64,000 bases of DNA from AP-15 sp963775875 (lineage in GTDB: Bacteria > Pseudomonadota > Alphaproteobacteria > ATCC43930 > CGMCC-115725), in contig CAVZKP010000045.1 in NCBI GenBank assembly GCA_963775875.1, positions 124,001-188,000 on the forward strand, in the 5' to 3' direction. The notes below the pieces were generated by a model. That model saw nothing but the letters and a program-made list of their open reading frames with translations. It searched no databases and was not told where the DNA came from. How positions within the stretch are numbered: the stretch's first letter is position 1; every line of letters begins with the position of its first letter. Both the position numbers and the translations under genes were made by a program. Shown piece after piece: positions 19,919-28,790 of the stretch.

Positions 19919-20180
19919 GACAGCTCTGGTCCGCGATATCGTTCACCGCATCGAAGAGTTGGCGCGCGCGGCGGGCGCGCAGCGGGTGACTGGGGCCAAT
20001 ATCTGGCTCGGCGCGCTCAGCCAGCTTTCTGCTGAGCACTTCCGCGAGCATTTCGTCATCGAAGCGCGAGATACCCTCGCCGCGGGGGCGGTATTAGAAA
20101 TCGCAATATCGGACGATCCTCGCGCTCCGGATGCACAACATGTCCGGTTGGAGAGCGTCGATGTCGATTCGGACAACTGA
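19911..20180 (+). CDS. hypA: HypA-like nickel chaperone lacking the zinc domain
   Basis: An 89-residue protein starting MHETALVRDIVHRIEEL; the MHE N-terminus supplies the nickel-binding His2 of HypA. Usual HypA is about 113 residues with two CxxC pairs binding zinc. Here there is no cysteine at all, and the protein ends after EIAISDDPRAPDAQHV. The reading frame is clean to the stop, so this is a short, zinc-less form or a shortened gene. Last gene of the hydrogenase operon; hypBCDEF are not in the window. Confidence 0.75.
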   Translation: MHETALVRDIVHRIEELARAAGAQRVTGANIWLGALSQLSAEHFREHFVIEARDTLAAGAVLEIAISDDPRAPDAQHVRLESVDVDSDN

Positions 20181-20216
20181 GCGCTTTTCAGAGCGTGCTT
20201 CAGGAAGGCGCATTTT

Positions 20217-21774
20217 TTATGTCGGTCGTCGAGCTTCGTCTGGTTCCTCGCGGCGCGCGGTCGGCAACGTCATCCGAAATACGGTGCCACGCGGCGATCC
20301 GGGCGTGGTGGTCAATCGCCCATGATGCGCCTCGACGATCTCCCGGCAGATTGATAATCCGAGGCCCATTCCGGTCTTCTTCGTCGTAACAAATGGCTGG
20401 AACAGCCGATCGGCCAGCCCCGGTGCGATGCCGGGGCCGCTGTCGGCGACGATCACTTCCGCCATTTTCTGATCCGGGACAGTCCGCGTGGCGACGACGA
20501 GTTCGCGCACCTCCATTTCCTCCATCGCCTCGACGGCGTTGCGGACGAGATTGAGCACGACCTGCTGAATTTGCACATGGTCGACGAGGACCTGTGGCAA
20601 AGCGTCGTCGAGCTCGAGCGAAGTGCGCACGCCGCGTTGCCTCGCGCCGACGAGGGCAAGGGCGAGCGCTTCCTCGACCAATTGGTTGAGGCTCTCGATG
20701 CGGCGCTCGGTTTCGCCCTTGCTAACGAATTGGCGCAACTGACGAATGACCTCGCCGGCGCGCTGAGCCTGAAGCGACCGCCTTCTCCATGATCTCGCCA
20801 AGCCGTTCGGAGCCGCCGGCACCGGTAGCGAGCAATTGCCGACCAGCCTCCAGATAATTCGTCACCGCCGTGAGCGGCTGGTTGAGCTCGTGCGCCATTG
20901 TCGAGGCCATCTGTCCCATGACGCTGAGCCTCGAGGCGTGCAACAGTTCGGACTGAAGATCCTGAATCCGGCGTTCGGCCTCCTGTCTTTTGGTCAAATC
21001 GCGCACAAATCCGGTAAAAAACCGGCTTCCCATGAAGGCAAACTCTCCGACCTGCAATTCTATCGGAAAGGTCTCGCCGCTGTTGCGCAGACCTACGACC
21101 ACCCGCCCGATGCCGATGATCCGACGCTCTCCGGTGCGGAGATAGCGGCCGAGATAGTCGTCATGCGCTTCGCGGTAAGGCGCCGGCATCAGGATGTTGA
21201 CGTTACGCCCGATCACCTCGACGCTAGGATAGCCGAACAGCCGCTCCGCCGCCGGGCTGAAGGACTGGATCGTTCCTTGCGCATCGATAACGACGATCGC
21301 GTCGGGGACCGTGTCGATGATCGAGCGCAGCCGCAGCTCGCTCTCGCGTTGAGCGAGTTCCGCTGCTTTCCGATCGGTTATGTCGCGAATGATGCCGACA
21401 AATATCGGCTCGTCGCCATCACGCGCCTCGCCAACGGAAAGGTCCATCGTAAACACCGACCCGTCTTCGCGTCGCCCGACAACCTCGCGGCCGATCCCGA
21501 TAATCTTCTTGTTGCCGGTGCGCAGATAATTGGCGAGATAAGTGTCGTGCTGCCCAGCATAGGGCTCGGGCATCAGGATTTTGACGTTGCGTCCGATCAG
21601 CTCTTCCGCGGCATAGCCGAAAAGTCCCTCGGTTGCGTGATTTACCGAACGGATCGTGCCGGTCCGGTCGATAACGACAATCGAGTCGACGGCGGTGTCG
21701 ACGATTGCCCGGTAGAGCGAGTCGGCGAGGCTCCCGCCATTTTCGCGTTGCAAGCTCGACCGTGCCGCACCCAT
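20217..21774 (-). CDS. fixL: FixL-like oxygen-sensing histidine kinase with two haem-type PAS domains (frameshifted)
   Basis: A soluble 518-residue kinase. PAS1 (about 20-135) and PAS2 (about 150-265) both look like the FixL haem PAS: proximal His76 and His204 sit in QHD/AHD, and Arg96 and Arg224 match the distal Arg of IIGIGR. PAS2 also keeps the Arg six residues after the His (Arg210); PAS1 has Asn there. Then come the H-box MAHELNQPL (His295) and ATPase motifs DSGPGI and GMGLGLSICREI. The frame breaks at about 20773 (GCTTCAGG); removing one T restores VAQAQRAGEV. A second break may join it to an upstream frame (MGSGEPFDYAIRDWLAKG, 21745-21866), giving an N-terminal extension. No TM segments. 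Confidence 0.85.
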
Positions 21775-21879
21775 TCGACCAAATCCTCGAAGTTGGGTTC
21801 GCCGACGGCGACCCCCTTCGCAAGCCAGTCCCGAATAGCATAGTCGAATGGCTCGCCGGAACCCATGAAGGAAGCGGTG

Positions 21880-22062
21880 TCAGCGCTCGCAAAGGCGCTT
21901 TATTTCGTGCGACTCGATCGTGTCGCCTGTCGGCGATTCGAGCTGTACCACTTCATGGCCATCACGGAGCAGGATACAGGCCACCGCGATCGCAGCCCCT
22001 CGGTCTGCGGCCGGAGCACGATATTGTTGGTCGCCGCGCCGATAATGCACGTGCCAGCTCAT
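21880..22062 (-). CDS. Small conserved-looking hypothetical protein (60 aa)
   Basis: A 60-residue frame reading MSWHVHYRRGDQQYRAPAAD, then an Ala-rich helix and HEIKRLCER at the end. It lies 13 bases upstream of the possible N-terminal extension of fixL and downstream of a FixK-type box. It has no obvious ribosome site and I do not recognise its family. Its composition resembles a compact soluble protein rather than a shadow frame. Confidence 0.45.
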   Translation of the reverse strand: MSWHVHYRRGDQQYRAPAADRGAAIAVACILLRDGHEVVQLESPTGDTIESHEIKRLCER

Positions 22063-22094
22063 CGGGCAAATTTACATGATTAACGGAATTACCA

Positions 22095-22108
22095 TTGAAT
22101 TAGATCAA
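22095..22108 (-). promoter_or_regulatory. FixK/FNR-type box near the fixL-like gene
   Basis: TTGAATTAGATCAA on the plus strand (TTGATCTAATTCAA on minus) differs from TTGAT-N4-ATCAA at one position. It lies about 330 bases upstream of the fixL start and 33 bases upstream of the 60-residue frame. A -41.5 placement puts the start point at about 22060, on that frame's ATG, so a leaderless or downstream start would be needed. Confidence 0.45.
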
Positions 22109-22226
22109 TTTGGCGCCGGATTAGCCGAGCCCGGGCCCGGCCAAGCCAAAGTTGGGCGCTAGGGACCGAGCGGGAAGGCGATGATGGTCGGCGCGCTTCA
22201 CGGCTACGATAGGCCGGCGGCAAGAT

Positions 22227-22659
22227 TTAGGGCCGTGCTCCGGGTGATCGGCGGCAGTTGGGCTCCGCCAAGGTCGCCTGGATGAGATTGACCAGACGGT
22301 TGGCGGCAAAGGGTTTGTCCACGATTTTGGTCACGCCGACGCGAGCAGCACGCTCTCTCGTCTTTGTGTCGAGCCCGCCGGAGATCAGAATTATCGGCAG
22401 CCGAATGTCGGCTCGGTGCAGATGGTCGGCAACGTCGAGACCGCTCATACCAGGCATCTGCTGGTCCATAACCAGGCAGCCCGCCCAGCGCATCCGATCG
22501 TCGGCAAGAAAATCGGCTCCCGACCCGTATGATTGCACGTGGAACCCGAAGGTTTCGAGCAATGCCTTCAGCGAATTCAGCAACCGCCTCGTCGTCATCG
22601 ACGATGCAAATAAGCTCGCGGGCGGGTTCGGGTGAGCGGCGTCCCCAAGGAACGGGCAT
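22227..22659 (-). CDS. Single-domain response regulator (frameshifted)
   Basis: A FixJ-like receiver without an output domain. The first frame gives ELICIVDDDEAV, the second NSLKALLETFGFHVQSYGSG, MDQQMPGMSG with the phosphoacceptor Asp, and KIVDKPFAANRL with the conserved Lys. Removing one T at about 22583 (GGTTGCTG) joins them as DDDEAVLNSLKALL in a 143-residue protein. A box at 22712-22725 is centred about 60 bases upstream of the start. It could compete with FixJ for phosphoryl groups from FixL, as stand-alone receivers do elsewhere; that is inference. Confidence 0.8.
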
Positions 22660-22711
22660 GCGGGCCTCATCCTAGAATAGCCCAATCTCTTCCGAATTCG
22701 AATCGTGCGCA

Positions 22712-22725
22712 CTGACCTGGATCAA
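22712..22725 (-). promoter_or_regulatory. FixK/FNR-type box upstream of the single-domain regulator
   Basis: The minus strand reads TTGATCCAGGTCAG, one or two bases from consensus. At -41.5 the start would be near 22677, leaving an 18-base leader to the ATG at 22659. The rest of the 278-base gap up to the cytochrome gene has an open minus frame but nothing I recognise. Confidence 0.5.
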
Positions 22726-22937
22726 TCGCTGCGGCAATCTGCCCAACGCGCCGATCACGACACGCCCGTTATTGAGCGGGGAGTTTGGTTCGAAGCGCTG
22801 TTTTGTTTTTTCGGGCTCGCCTGCAAATTCGCCGGCCTGCAATGGATGTAGCTCGAGATCGCCGATCCGGATGGCGGCGCCGCTGACTTGCCCGCAGCGA
22901 AAAGCAGCCGCAATGCCCGCTGTGACAGGCTGCACGC

Positions 22938-23253
22938 TCAGTGAAGGGTATTTATGTAAGCAATCAAGCTGTCGATTTCCGTTCGTGTCAGTGAGAGATC
23001 CGGCATTGCGCCGTGCGGATGCGACAGGAAAGCACGAAGCTGGTCGGCGGTCATCCCACTGCGCGCGATCATTTGGAAGCTCGGCGGACCTTGCGGAACG
23101 GGGCCGGTGGAATTGTTGGCGATCACGTGGCAACTGGCGCACCACTGCTCGAGCGAGCTGTGCGCCTGCGCTGGCGTCGGCTCGGGCGGATTGTGCGCCG
23201 GCGACGGCGAGCCCTAGGAAGATCAGCGTGACGCCGAGACGTCTGTCGGACAC
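22938..23253 (-). CDS. Small secreted monohaem cytochrome c (frameshifted)
   Basis: Signal peptide MSDRRLGVTLIFLGLAVAGA is followed by SARADASAGAQLA; the second frame holds the haem motif CASCH, GPPSFQMIA, the axial Met in HGAMPDLSLT and the C-terminal helix LIAYINTL. Dropping one base at about 23153 (GCTCGAGC) fuses them into a 104-residue class I cytochrome c. It probably serves as a periplasmic electron carrier. The surrounding genes are low-oxygen related, but no box lies just upstream of it. Confidence 0.8.
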
Positions 23254-23365
23254 TGGGGTTCATCCTTCCGATGGTCAAAGACAAGCGACTCGTCGGCCTC
23301 CCCACGGCAGGGGCGAGCCGCATCAGCCCCCGGCATCAATGCGAAATGGATCCCGGCGGCGGGTC

Positions 23366-23683
23366 TTAGCTTTTTTCTCGTGGCTCTAGCGATGCGGAAA
23401 GCTGCTTTGCCGCATCGCTGAGTTCACTTCGGTGCTGCTCGTCGAGCGGCTCGCGCGCGGTCAGCGATCTCGCGAGCTCGGCGAGGATATCCGCCAGAAG
23501 ACCATAATGCAGATGGATCACGGCTTCCCGCCGATCCTCGCCTGGCCGCAACAACCGGACGGCGACACTATCCGCGTCGGCATACGCATCGAATTGCGAG
23601 TGCCGGCTGAAACTGCCGATGTAAGCTTTGTCAGGAAAATCGACGGATACCTCTGCCTTGTCGGCAATCGGATGCATGGTCAT
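23366..23683 (-). CDS. Hypothetical protein (105 aa)
   Basis: A 105-residue soluble protein beginning MTMHPIADKAEVSVDFPDKA, with GSFSRHSQFD, LLRPGEDRREAVIHLHYG and a helical C-terminus. I recognise no domain. It lies between the cytochrome and the CBS-BON gene on the same strand; 67 bases separate it from the latter, so they may be co-transcribed from the 24503 box. Confidence 0.6.
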   Translation of the reverse strand: MTMHPIADKAEVSVDFPDKAYIGSFSRHSQFDAYADADSVAVRLLRPGEDRREAVIHLHYGLLADILAELARSLTAREPLDEQHRSELSDAAKQLSASLEPREKS

Positions 23684-23750
23684 CGCTCTGCTCCATTGGC
23701 AGCCGACTGGCGGCCTTGTGACTTTGCTCTCGCCGGACAGATATCAAGGC

Positions 23751-24443
23751 TCAGCTGAACAGGTAAACCCCAACTCGCCGCATGTGGTCTTCAACGCGGC
23801 GAACGCCCGGGGTGTTCTCGGCGGCGACGACCAGCGCTCGCTTTTCCTGGTCGGAAAGATAGGAGGACCACAAATGCACAATGCCGTCCTTGACGGTTAC
23901 GTTGGCAGGCGAGATTTCGGCCCATTTCTGCGCCTTCAACTCGGCCAATAGCCCGTCCCGGATCGTGCGGTCGTCGACCTCGGCGCCGCTCAATGGCTCG
24001 CTATTCGACATCGCGAGCGCCCGCACCAGGTTCGCACGGCTGACAATGCCGACGAGTTTGCCGTCACGGACAACCGGCACGCGCTTGATCCGGTTCGTCT
24101 CCAACAGAATAGCGATATCGGCGAGCGGGGTCGTGTCGGTGACCGAGATGACATCGCGCGTCATCACGTCTTTTACACTGGCGCTATGCGACTTGATGTA
24201 GTCCCCGGCGAGCTGATTTGTCGACGCCATCATTTCGAGCCACCAAGAGCGGCGCTGCTCGGTCCCAGTTTCGGTACGATGCAAGAGATCGCCCTCGCTG
24301 ACCATCCCGATAACCCGGTTATCCTTATCGACGACTGGGACGGCGCTGATGCGATGCTCGGCCAGGAGCTTTGCCGCCTCGGCCACAGTGGCGTTCTCGC
24401 CGACGGTTATCACTTTAGTCGTCATTACTTCCACAGCGCGCAT
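23751..24443 (-). CDS. CBS-pair and BON domain protein
   Basis: A 230-residue protein with two CBS motifs (about residues 5-60 and 85-140; MTTKVITVGENATV and MTRDVISVTDTTPL) and a C-terminal BON domain (about 155-225; VTVKDGIVHLWSSYLSDQEK). CBS pairs bind adenosyl ligands and act as energy sensors; BON domains bind membranes or partners. The start ATG at 24443 follows GGAGG at eight bases. A FixK-type box is centred about 67 bases upstream, the expected activator position. Confidence 0.9.
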   Translation of the reverse strand: MRAVEVMTTKVITVGENATVAEAAKLLAEHRISAVPVVDKDNRVIGMVSEGDLLHRTETGTEQRRSWWLEMMASTNQLAGDYIKSHSASVKDVMTRDVISVTDTTPLADIAILLETNRIKRVPVVRDGKLVGIVSRANLVRALAMSNSEPLSGAEVDDRTIRDGLLAELKAQKWAEISPANVTVKDGIVHLWSSYLSDQEKRALVVAAENTPGVRRVEDHMRRVGVYLFS

Positions 24444-24502
24444 TGGAGCGCCTCCGGAGTTGCTTTCCGGTTTATTAGACTGCGGGACGCTGTTGTGCCG
24501 CA

Positions 24503-24516
24503 TTGACTCAGATCAA
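24503..24516 (-). promoter_or_regulatory. FixK/FNR-type box upstream of the CBS-BON gene
   Basis: TTGACTCAGATCAA on plus, TTGATCTGAGTCAA on minus; one mismatch to TTGAT-N4-ATCAA. At -41.5 transcription would start near 24468, giving a 25-base leader that contains the GGAGG ribosome site. Confidence 0.65.
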
Positions 24517-24593
24517 CCCGCTGAGGCACATGCAGCCAATTCCTATTGAGGCGACTGATACGGCCATCGGTGAAATCAATTATGTTCACTCCG

Positions 24594-24782
24594 CTAAATC
24601 CGTCGAGATCGCGAGGCCAATTCGACGAGCCAGCGCTCCTCACTTTCGCAAAGGTTTTTCAGCGGACAGACCGGGCAATGTTTCCCGCCATCATCGTGTC
24701 CTGTGTTTTGACAGGCCTCGCGAAGCGAGCAGGCCGGCGACACAGGGTAGTAGCTGTCGGGCTTGGCGAGATTATCGTTCAT
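24594..24782 (-). CDS. Small cysteine-rich protein (62 aa)
   Basis: A 62-residue protein with five cysteines (18, 24, 36, 39, 45) and two His (29, 35): ACSLREAC then KHCPVCPLKNLC. The spacing suggests a metal or Fe-S site. AAGAGG precedes the ATG. It sits upstream of the CBS-BON box and downstream of the ABC exporter, on the same strand. I do not recognise a family; the CPVCPLKNLC part loosely recalls the cysteine motif at the start of FNR-type regulators. Confidence 0.6.
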   Translation of the reverse strand: MNDNLAKPDSYYPVSPACSLREACQNTGHDDGGKHCPVCPLKNLCESEERWLVELASRSRRI

Positions 24783-24882
24783 CTATGCCTCTTGCGGGGG
24801 CCGAGCCTTTATCAGACAACGGAAGGTTGGGGGTTCGCGTTGATGCAAATCAATCTCGCTTCGGCCACCGGCGGAGCGGGCA

Positions 24883-26007
24883 TTACATTGCGGCGGCGGC
24901 AATCTTGCGGAAGCGCAGCAAGGCGAGGCCAAAGAATATCCCGCCGACCAGCGCGACCATGACGAACTGCGGCCACACCACGGCCAGGCCGGCGCCGCGA
25001 TAGAGGATGGCCTGCGCGAACGAAACGAAATGCACCGTCGGCGACACCTGCATGACGGTGGCGAGCCATGGCGGCATGCTTTCGAGCGGCGTATTGCTGC
25101 CGGAAAGCATGGCGAGGGGCAGATAAACCACAAGGTAGAGCAGGCCGAGCTGCGGCATCGATCGCGCGACCGTGCCGAGAAAGATGCCGATTGCGGTTGC
25201 AAAAAAGAGGTAGACCGCCACCCCGAACAGAAACAACGGAATTGATCCGGTGATCGGGATACCGAGCAGCCCACAAACGACGAGATACAGCGACAGACCG
25301 ACGGCGATAAGAATGATGAAACCATTCGCCCAAATTTTCGACATCGCGATCTCGAAGGGGGTCAGCGGCATTACCAGCAGGTGGTCCATCGTGCCGTGTT
25401 CGCGCTCGCGGACGACGGCGGCGCCCGCAAGAACGATCGCCAGCATGGTGATGCTGTTGAGGATCCCCATAACGCTGCTGAATCGGGATGTTTCGACGTT
25501 CGGGTTGAAGGCGATGCGGATGACGAGATTGACCGCCGATAATGCAGTTCGCTCCGCCTGCGACAGGAAATCGTTGATCTCGGTCGCGATGATCTGCTGG
25601 GCATAGTCGGCTCCCAGCCCGGCCTGCACCATCGCGGTCGCATCGACATTGAGCTGGATCTCCGGATGCCGCCCGCCCAGAAGATAGCGCTCGAAATTCG
25701 GCGGGATGTCGATCACGAAGGTGTATCGTCCGGCATTCATCAATGGCACGATGTCGCGCTCCGCGATTGGCTGCGGCGGTTGAAAGTAGGGTGGCAGGAA
25801 CGCGTGCGCGATCCGCCGCGACAGCACCGAATGATCCTCGTCGACGATGGCGATCGACGCATTGCGCACTTCTTGAAAACTGCTTTGCGCCTGTGCCACG
25901 ATGGCGAGCGAAAAGCTGTAGACGACCAGTCCCAGCAGCACAAAGTCGTGCAGAATGCTGCGCAGTTCTTTGGTGCCGAGCCAGAAAATGTTGGCGAGGG
26001 CTCGCAT
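24883..26007 (-). CDS. yhhJ: ABC-2 type permease (YhhJ-like)
   Basis: A 374-residue membrane protein: N-terminal TM, a periplasmic domain of about 140 residues, then five to six TM segments in the second half (for example AIVLAGAAVVREREHGTMDH and LYLVVYLPLAMLSGSNTPLE). It forms the second permease half with RbbA. The start MRALANIFWLGTKEL is preferred over an upstream in-frame Met. Gene order YhiI-RbbA-YhhJ is the known exporter arrangement; substrates in this family are ill-defined. Confidence 0.88.
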   Translation of the reverse strand: MRALANIFWLGTKELRSILHDFVLLGLVVYSFSLAIVAQAQSSFQEVRNASIAIVDEDHSVLSRRIAHAFLPPYFQPPQPIAERDIVPLMNAGRYTFVIDIPPNFERYLLGGRHPEIQLNVDATAMVQAGLGADYAQQIIATEINDFLSQAERTALSAVNLVIRIAFNPNVETSRFSSVMGILNSITMLAIVLAGAAVVREREHGTMDHLLVMPLTPFEIAMSKIWANGFIILIAVGLSLYLVVCGLLGIPITGSIPLFLFGVAVYLFFATAIGIFLGTVARSMPQLGLLYLVVYLPLAMLSGSNTPLESMPPWLATVMQVSPTVHFVSFAQAILYRGAGLAVVWPQFVMVALVGGIFFGLALLRFRKIAAAAM

Positions 26008-26021
26008 CGGGTACACCCGTC

Positions 26022-28790
26022 CTAGCGCTCCTGTTTGCGCAGTAGCAGCAGGCTGAGCAATGTCAGCGCCGGTACGAAGAGCGCCAAACCGGCCAGGTTC
26101 GGGCCTAAGTCGCGAAACCCCAACCCCTTGGTAAAGGTGCCGACGCTGATCGGCAGGTAATAGGTCATCGGGAACAGGCGGCCCATGATGTGGGCCATGC
26201 CGGTCAGCGACGACACCGGAACGAGCATCCCGGAAAACATCGTTGCCGGCAGGACGGTCAGGATCGCGGTGCCGAACAGCGCCGCGATCTGGGTGCGGGC
26301 GAAGGCCGAGATCAGCATGCCATAGGCGGTCGTCGTAATGACATAGATCAGCGTGCCGATCAGCAGTACGAGAAAGCTTCCCTTGAGCGGCACTTCGAAG
26401 ACGAACTGCGCCATTGTGAACATCAGCGCGAAATTGATCATCGCCAGCCCCACGTACGGCACCTGCTTGCCCAGCAGAAATTCGAGACGGGTCACCGGAG
26501 TAACGTACAAGTTGGTGATCGAACCGAGCTCTTTTTCGCGGACGACGGCGAGCGCCATCAGGATCGCCGGGAACAGCGCCAGCTCCAAGGCCAGCTGCGC
26601 CGGCACCATTGCATAGACGCTGTCGAAATCCTGATTGTACTTGAACCGAACCTCGATATCGGCAGGCGGCGGCGGTGTCGGCTGCGTCGTCGTCACGATC
26701 GGATCGGTCAAATAAAGTTGATGTATGGCCTGCAGATAGCCGCGGATGGTCTGGGCAATGAACGGCCTCGCCCCGTCGATCCAGGCGGCGACCGAGGCCG
26801 GGCGGCCACGCGCAATGTCGCGGCCAAAGCCCGGCGGGATTTCGATGCCGGCATCGATTTCACCATCGGCAAGCCGCTTTTCGAGATCGGCATAATTGGC
26901 GAGCGGCGGCTCTTCGACAAAGTAGGAGGAGCCGCGCAGCTCTTCGAGATAGGCGCGGCTTTCGTGACTGCCATCGTGATCGAGGACCGCGAAGGTCAGC
27001 GAGTTGACATCGGTCGAAATGCCGAAGCCGAACACAAGCATCAGAAACGTCGTGCCCAACACGGCAAAGCCGATGCGGATCGGATCGCGTACCAGTTCCA
27101 GCGTTTCGCGGATCGTACAGGCGACGAGGCGTTGAAAACTAACAGACAAACCGCCGCTCCGCCGTCGCTCGGCGCCACCTCCCGATGTATACTGGACTGC
27201 TGGGACGGGCTTCGCTGCAGTGGCGCCGGGCTGCATTCCCGCTGCCTCTTCGAGATAGCTGATGAACGCCTCCTCCAGCGTCGCGGCGCCGCGCGCCTCA
27301 ACCAGCGCCGCGGGCGTAGCGGTTGCCAGCACATGCCCCGAATCCATCAGCGAAATACGGTCGCAGCGTTCGGCCTCGTTCATGAAATGGGTCGAGACGA
27401 AGATGGTCACGCCCTCGTTGCGCGATAAATCGACCAGCAATTGCCAGAACCGGTCCCGCGCCAACGGATCGACCCCCGAGGTCGGCTCGTCGAGGATCAG
27501 CAAATCGGGTTTGTGCACAATGGCGACGGCGAGCGAAAGCCGCTGGCGGATGCCGAGCGGCAGGTCCTGGGCGCGCTGATCGACATGATCCGCAAGACCA
27601 AAGCGTCCGATCAGTTCGGCAACCCGTGCCGCGGCCTTGTGCGCCGGCAGGTGGAATAGACGGGCGTGCAGATCGAGGTTCTGCCGCACCGTCAGTTCCG
27701 TATAGAGCGAGAAGGATTGTGACATGTAGCCGACGCGGTTGCGGGCGGTCATGTCGCGAGCCGCAAGCGGGCGGCCGAACAACAGCGCCTCACCCTCGCT
27801 GGCCGGCAACAGGCCGGTTAGCATCTTCATCGTCGTCGTCTTGCCGCAGCCGTTCGAGCCGACGAAGCCGAAGATCTCGCCACGCTCGATCGTGAAGCTG
27901 ACATGGTCTACCGCGGTGAAATCACCAAATCGGCAGGTGAGGCCGCGCGCTACGATGACCGGCCCATCATCGATAATCTGGCGCGGCGGGATCTGGAATG
28001 TCCGGTGGCCGGCGCGCCGCCATGCCGGAAGCAGCGAGATAAATGCGTCCTCCACCCTCTGCGCCCCGCTGCGCGCCTTTAGTTCCGCCGGCGTGCCGGT
28101 CGCCAGGATCTTTCCGGCGTCCATCGCGACGAGCCAGTCGAACCGTTCGGCTTCTTCCATATAGGCAGTGGCGACGACGACGCTCATGCCCCGGCGGCGC
28201 GCTCGGATTCTCTCGATCAACTTCCAGAACTGACGACGCGATAGCGGATCAACGCCGGTCGTCGGTTCGTCGAGGATCAACAGGTCGGGATCATGGATCA
28301 GCGAGCAGCACAGACCGAGCTTTTGTTTCATTCCGCCCGACAATTTCTTCGCCGGACGGGAGGCGAACGGAGCGAGCCCGGTGCCGTCGAGCAGTTCGGC
28401 GATGCGCCGCTTCCGTTCGGCGCCTGATTGGCCGAACAGGCGGCCGAAGAAGTCGATGTTTTCCCGGATGCTGAGATCGGGATAGAGGTTCTTACCGAGC
28501 CCTTGTGGCATATAGGCGATGCGCGGACAGATCGCAGCACGGTGCGCCGCATCCGCCATGTCGCCGTAGAGCACATAGGCCTTGCCGGTTTGGATCTGTC
28601 GGGCGCCGGCGATGATCGCGAGCAGTGACGACTTGCCGACGCCGTCGGGCCCGATCAACCCGACCAGGCAGCCGCTCGGAATCGCGAGCGTAACGCCATC
28701 AATGGCCAGGGTCCTGCCGTAGCGCTGGGTAATTCCCGCGATGCGCACGACCGCGCCATCTTCTGCGGTTGTGCCGTGTTCTGTGGTCAT
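26022..28790 (-). CDS. rbbA: Fused ABC transporter, two ATPases plus permease (RbbA-like)
   Basis: A 922-residue fusion. ATPase 1: Walker A GPDGVGKSS, signature LSGGMKQKL, Walker B LLILDEPTTGVDP. ATPase 2: GSNGCGKTTT, a degenerate signature LPLGIRQRL, LLILDEPTSGVDP. After about residue 560 comes an ABC-2 permease with a large extracytoplasmic loop (VEEPPLANYADLEKRL region) and five C-terminal TM segments. The ATG overlaps the stop of the membrane-fusion gene (ATGA). Escherichia coli RbbA was described as a ribosome-bound ATPase, but the fused permease and neighbours point to export. Confidence 0.92.
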   Translation of the reverse strand: MTTEHGTTAEDGAVVRIAGITQRYGRTLAIDGVTLAIPSGCLVGLIGPDGVGKSSLLAIIAGARQIQTGKAYVLYGDMADAAHRAAICPRIAYMPQGLGKNLYPDLSIRENIDFFGRLFGQSGAERKRRIAELLDGTGLAPFASRPAKKLSGGMKQKLGLCCSLIHDPDLLILDEPTTGVDPLSRRQFWKLIERIRARRRGMSVVVATAYMEEAERFDWLVAMDAGKILATGTPAELKARSGAQRVEDAFISLLPAWRRAGHRTFQIPPRQIIDDGPVIVARGLTCRFGDFTAVDHVSFTIERGEIFGFVGSNGCGKTTTMKMLTGLLPASEGEALLFGRPLAARDMTARNRVGYMSQSFSLYTELTVRQNLDLHARLFHLPAHKAAARVAELIGRFGLADHVDQRAQDLPLGIRQRLSLAVAIVHKPDLLILDEPTSGVDPLARDRFWQLLVDLSRNEGVTIFVSTHFMNEAERCDRISLMDSGHVLATATPAALVEARGAATLEEAFISYLEEAAGMQPGATAAKPVPAVQYTSGGGAERRRSGGLSVSFQRLVACTIRETLELVRDPIRIGFAVLGTTFLMLVFGFGISTDVNSLTFAVLDHDGSHESRAYLEELRGSSYFVEEPPLANYADLEKRLADGEIDAGIEIPPGFGRDIARGRPASVAAWIDGARPFIAQTIRGYLQAIHQLYLTDPIVTTTQPTPPPPADIEVRFKYNQDFDSVYAMVPAQLALELALFPAILMALAVVREKELGSITNLYVTPVTRLEFLLGKQVPYVGLAMINFALMFTMAQFVFEVPLKGSFLVLLIGTLIYVITTTAYGMLISAFARTQIAALFGTAILTVLPATMFSGMLVPVSSLTGMAHIMGRLFPMTYYLPISVGTFTKGLGFRDLGPNLAGLALFVPALTLLSLLLLRKQER

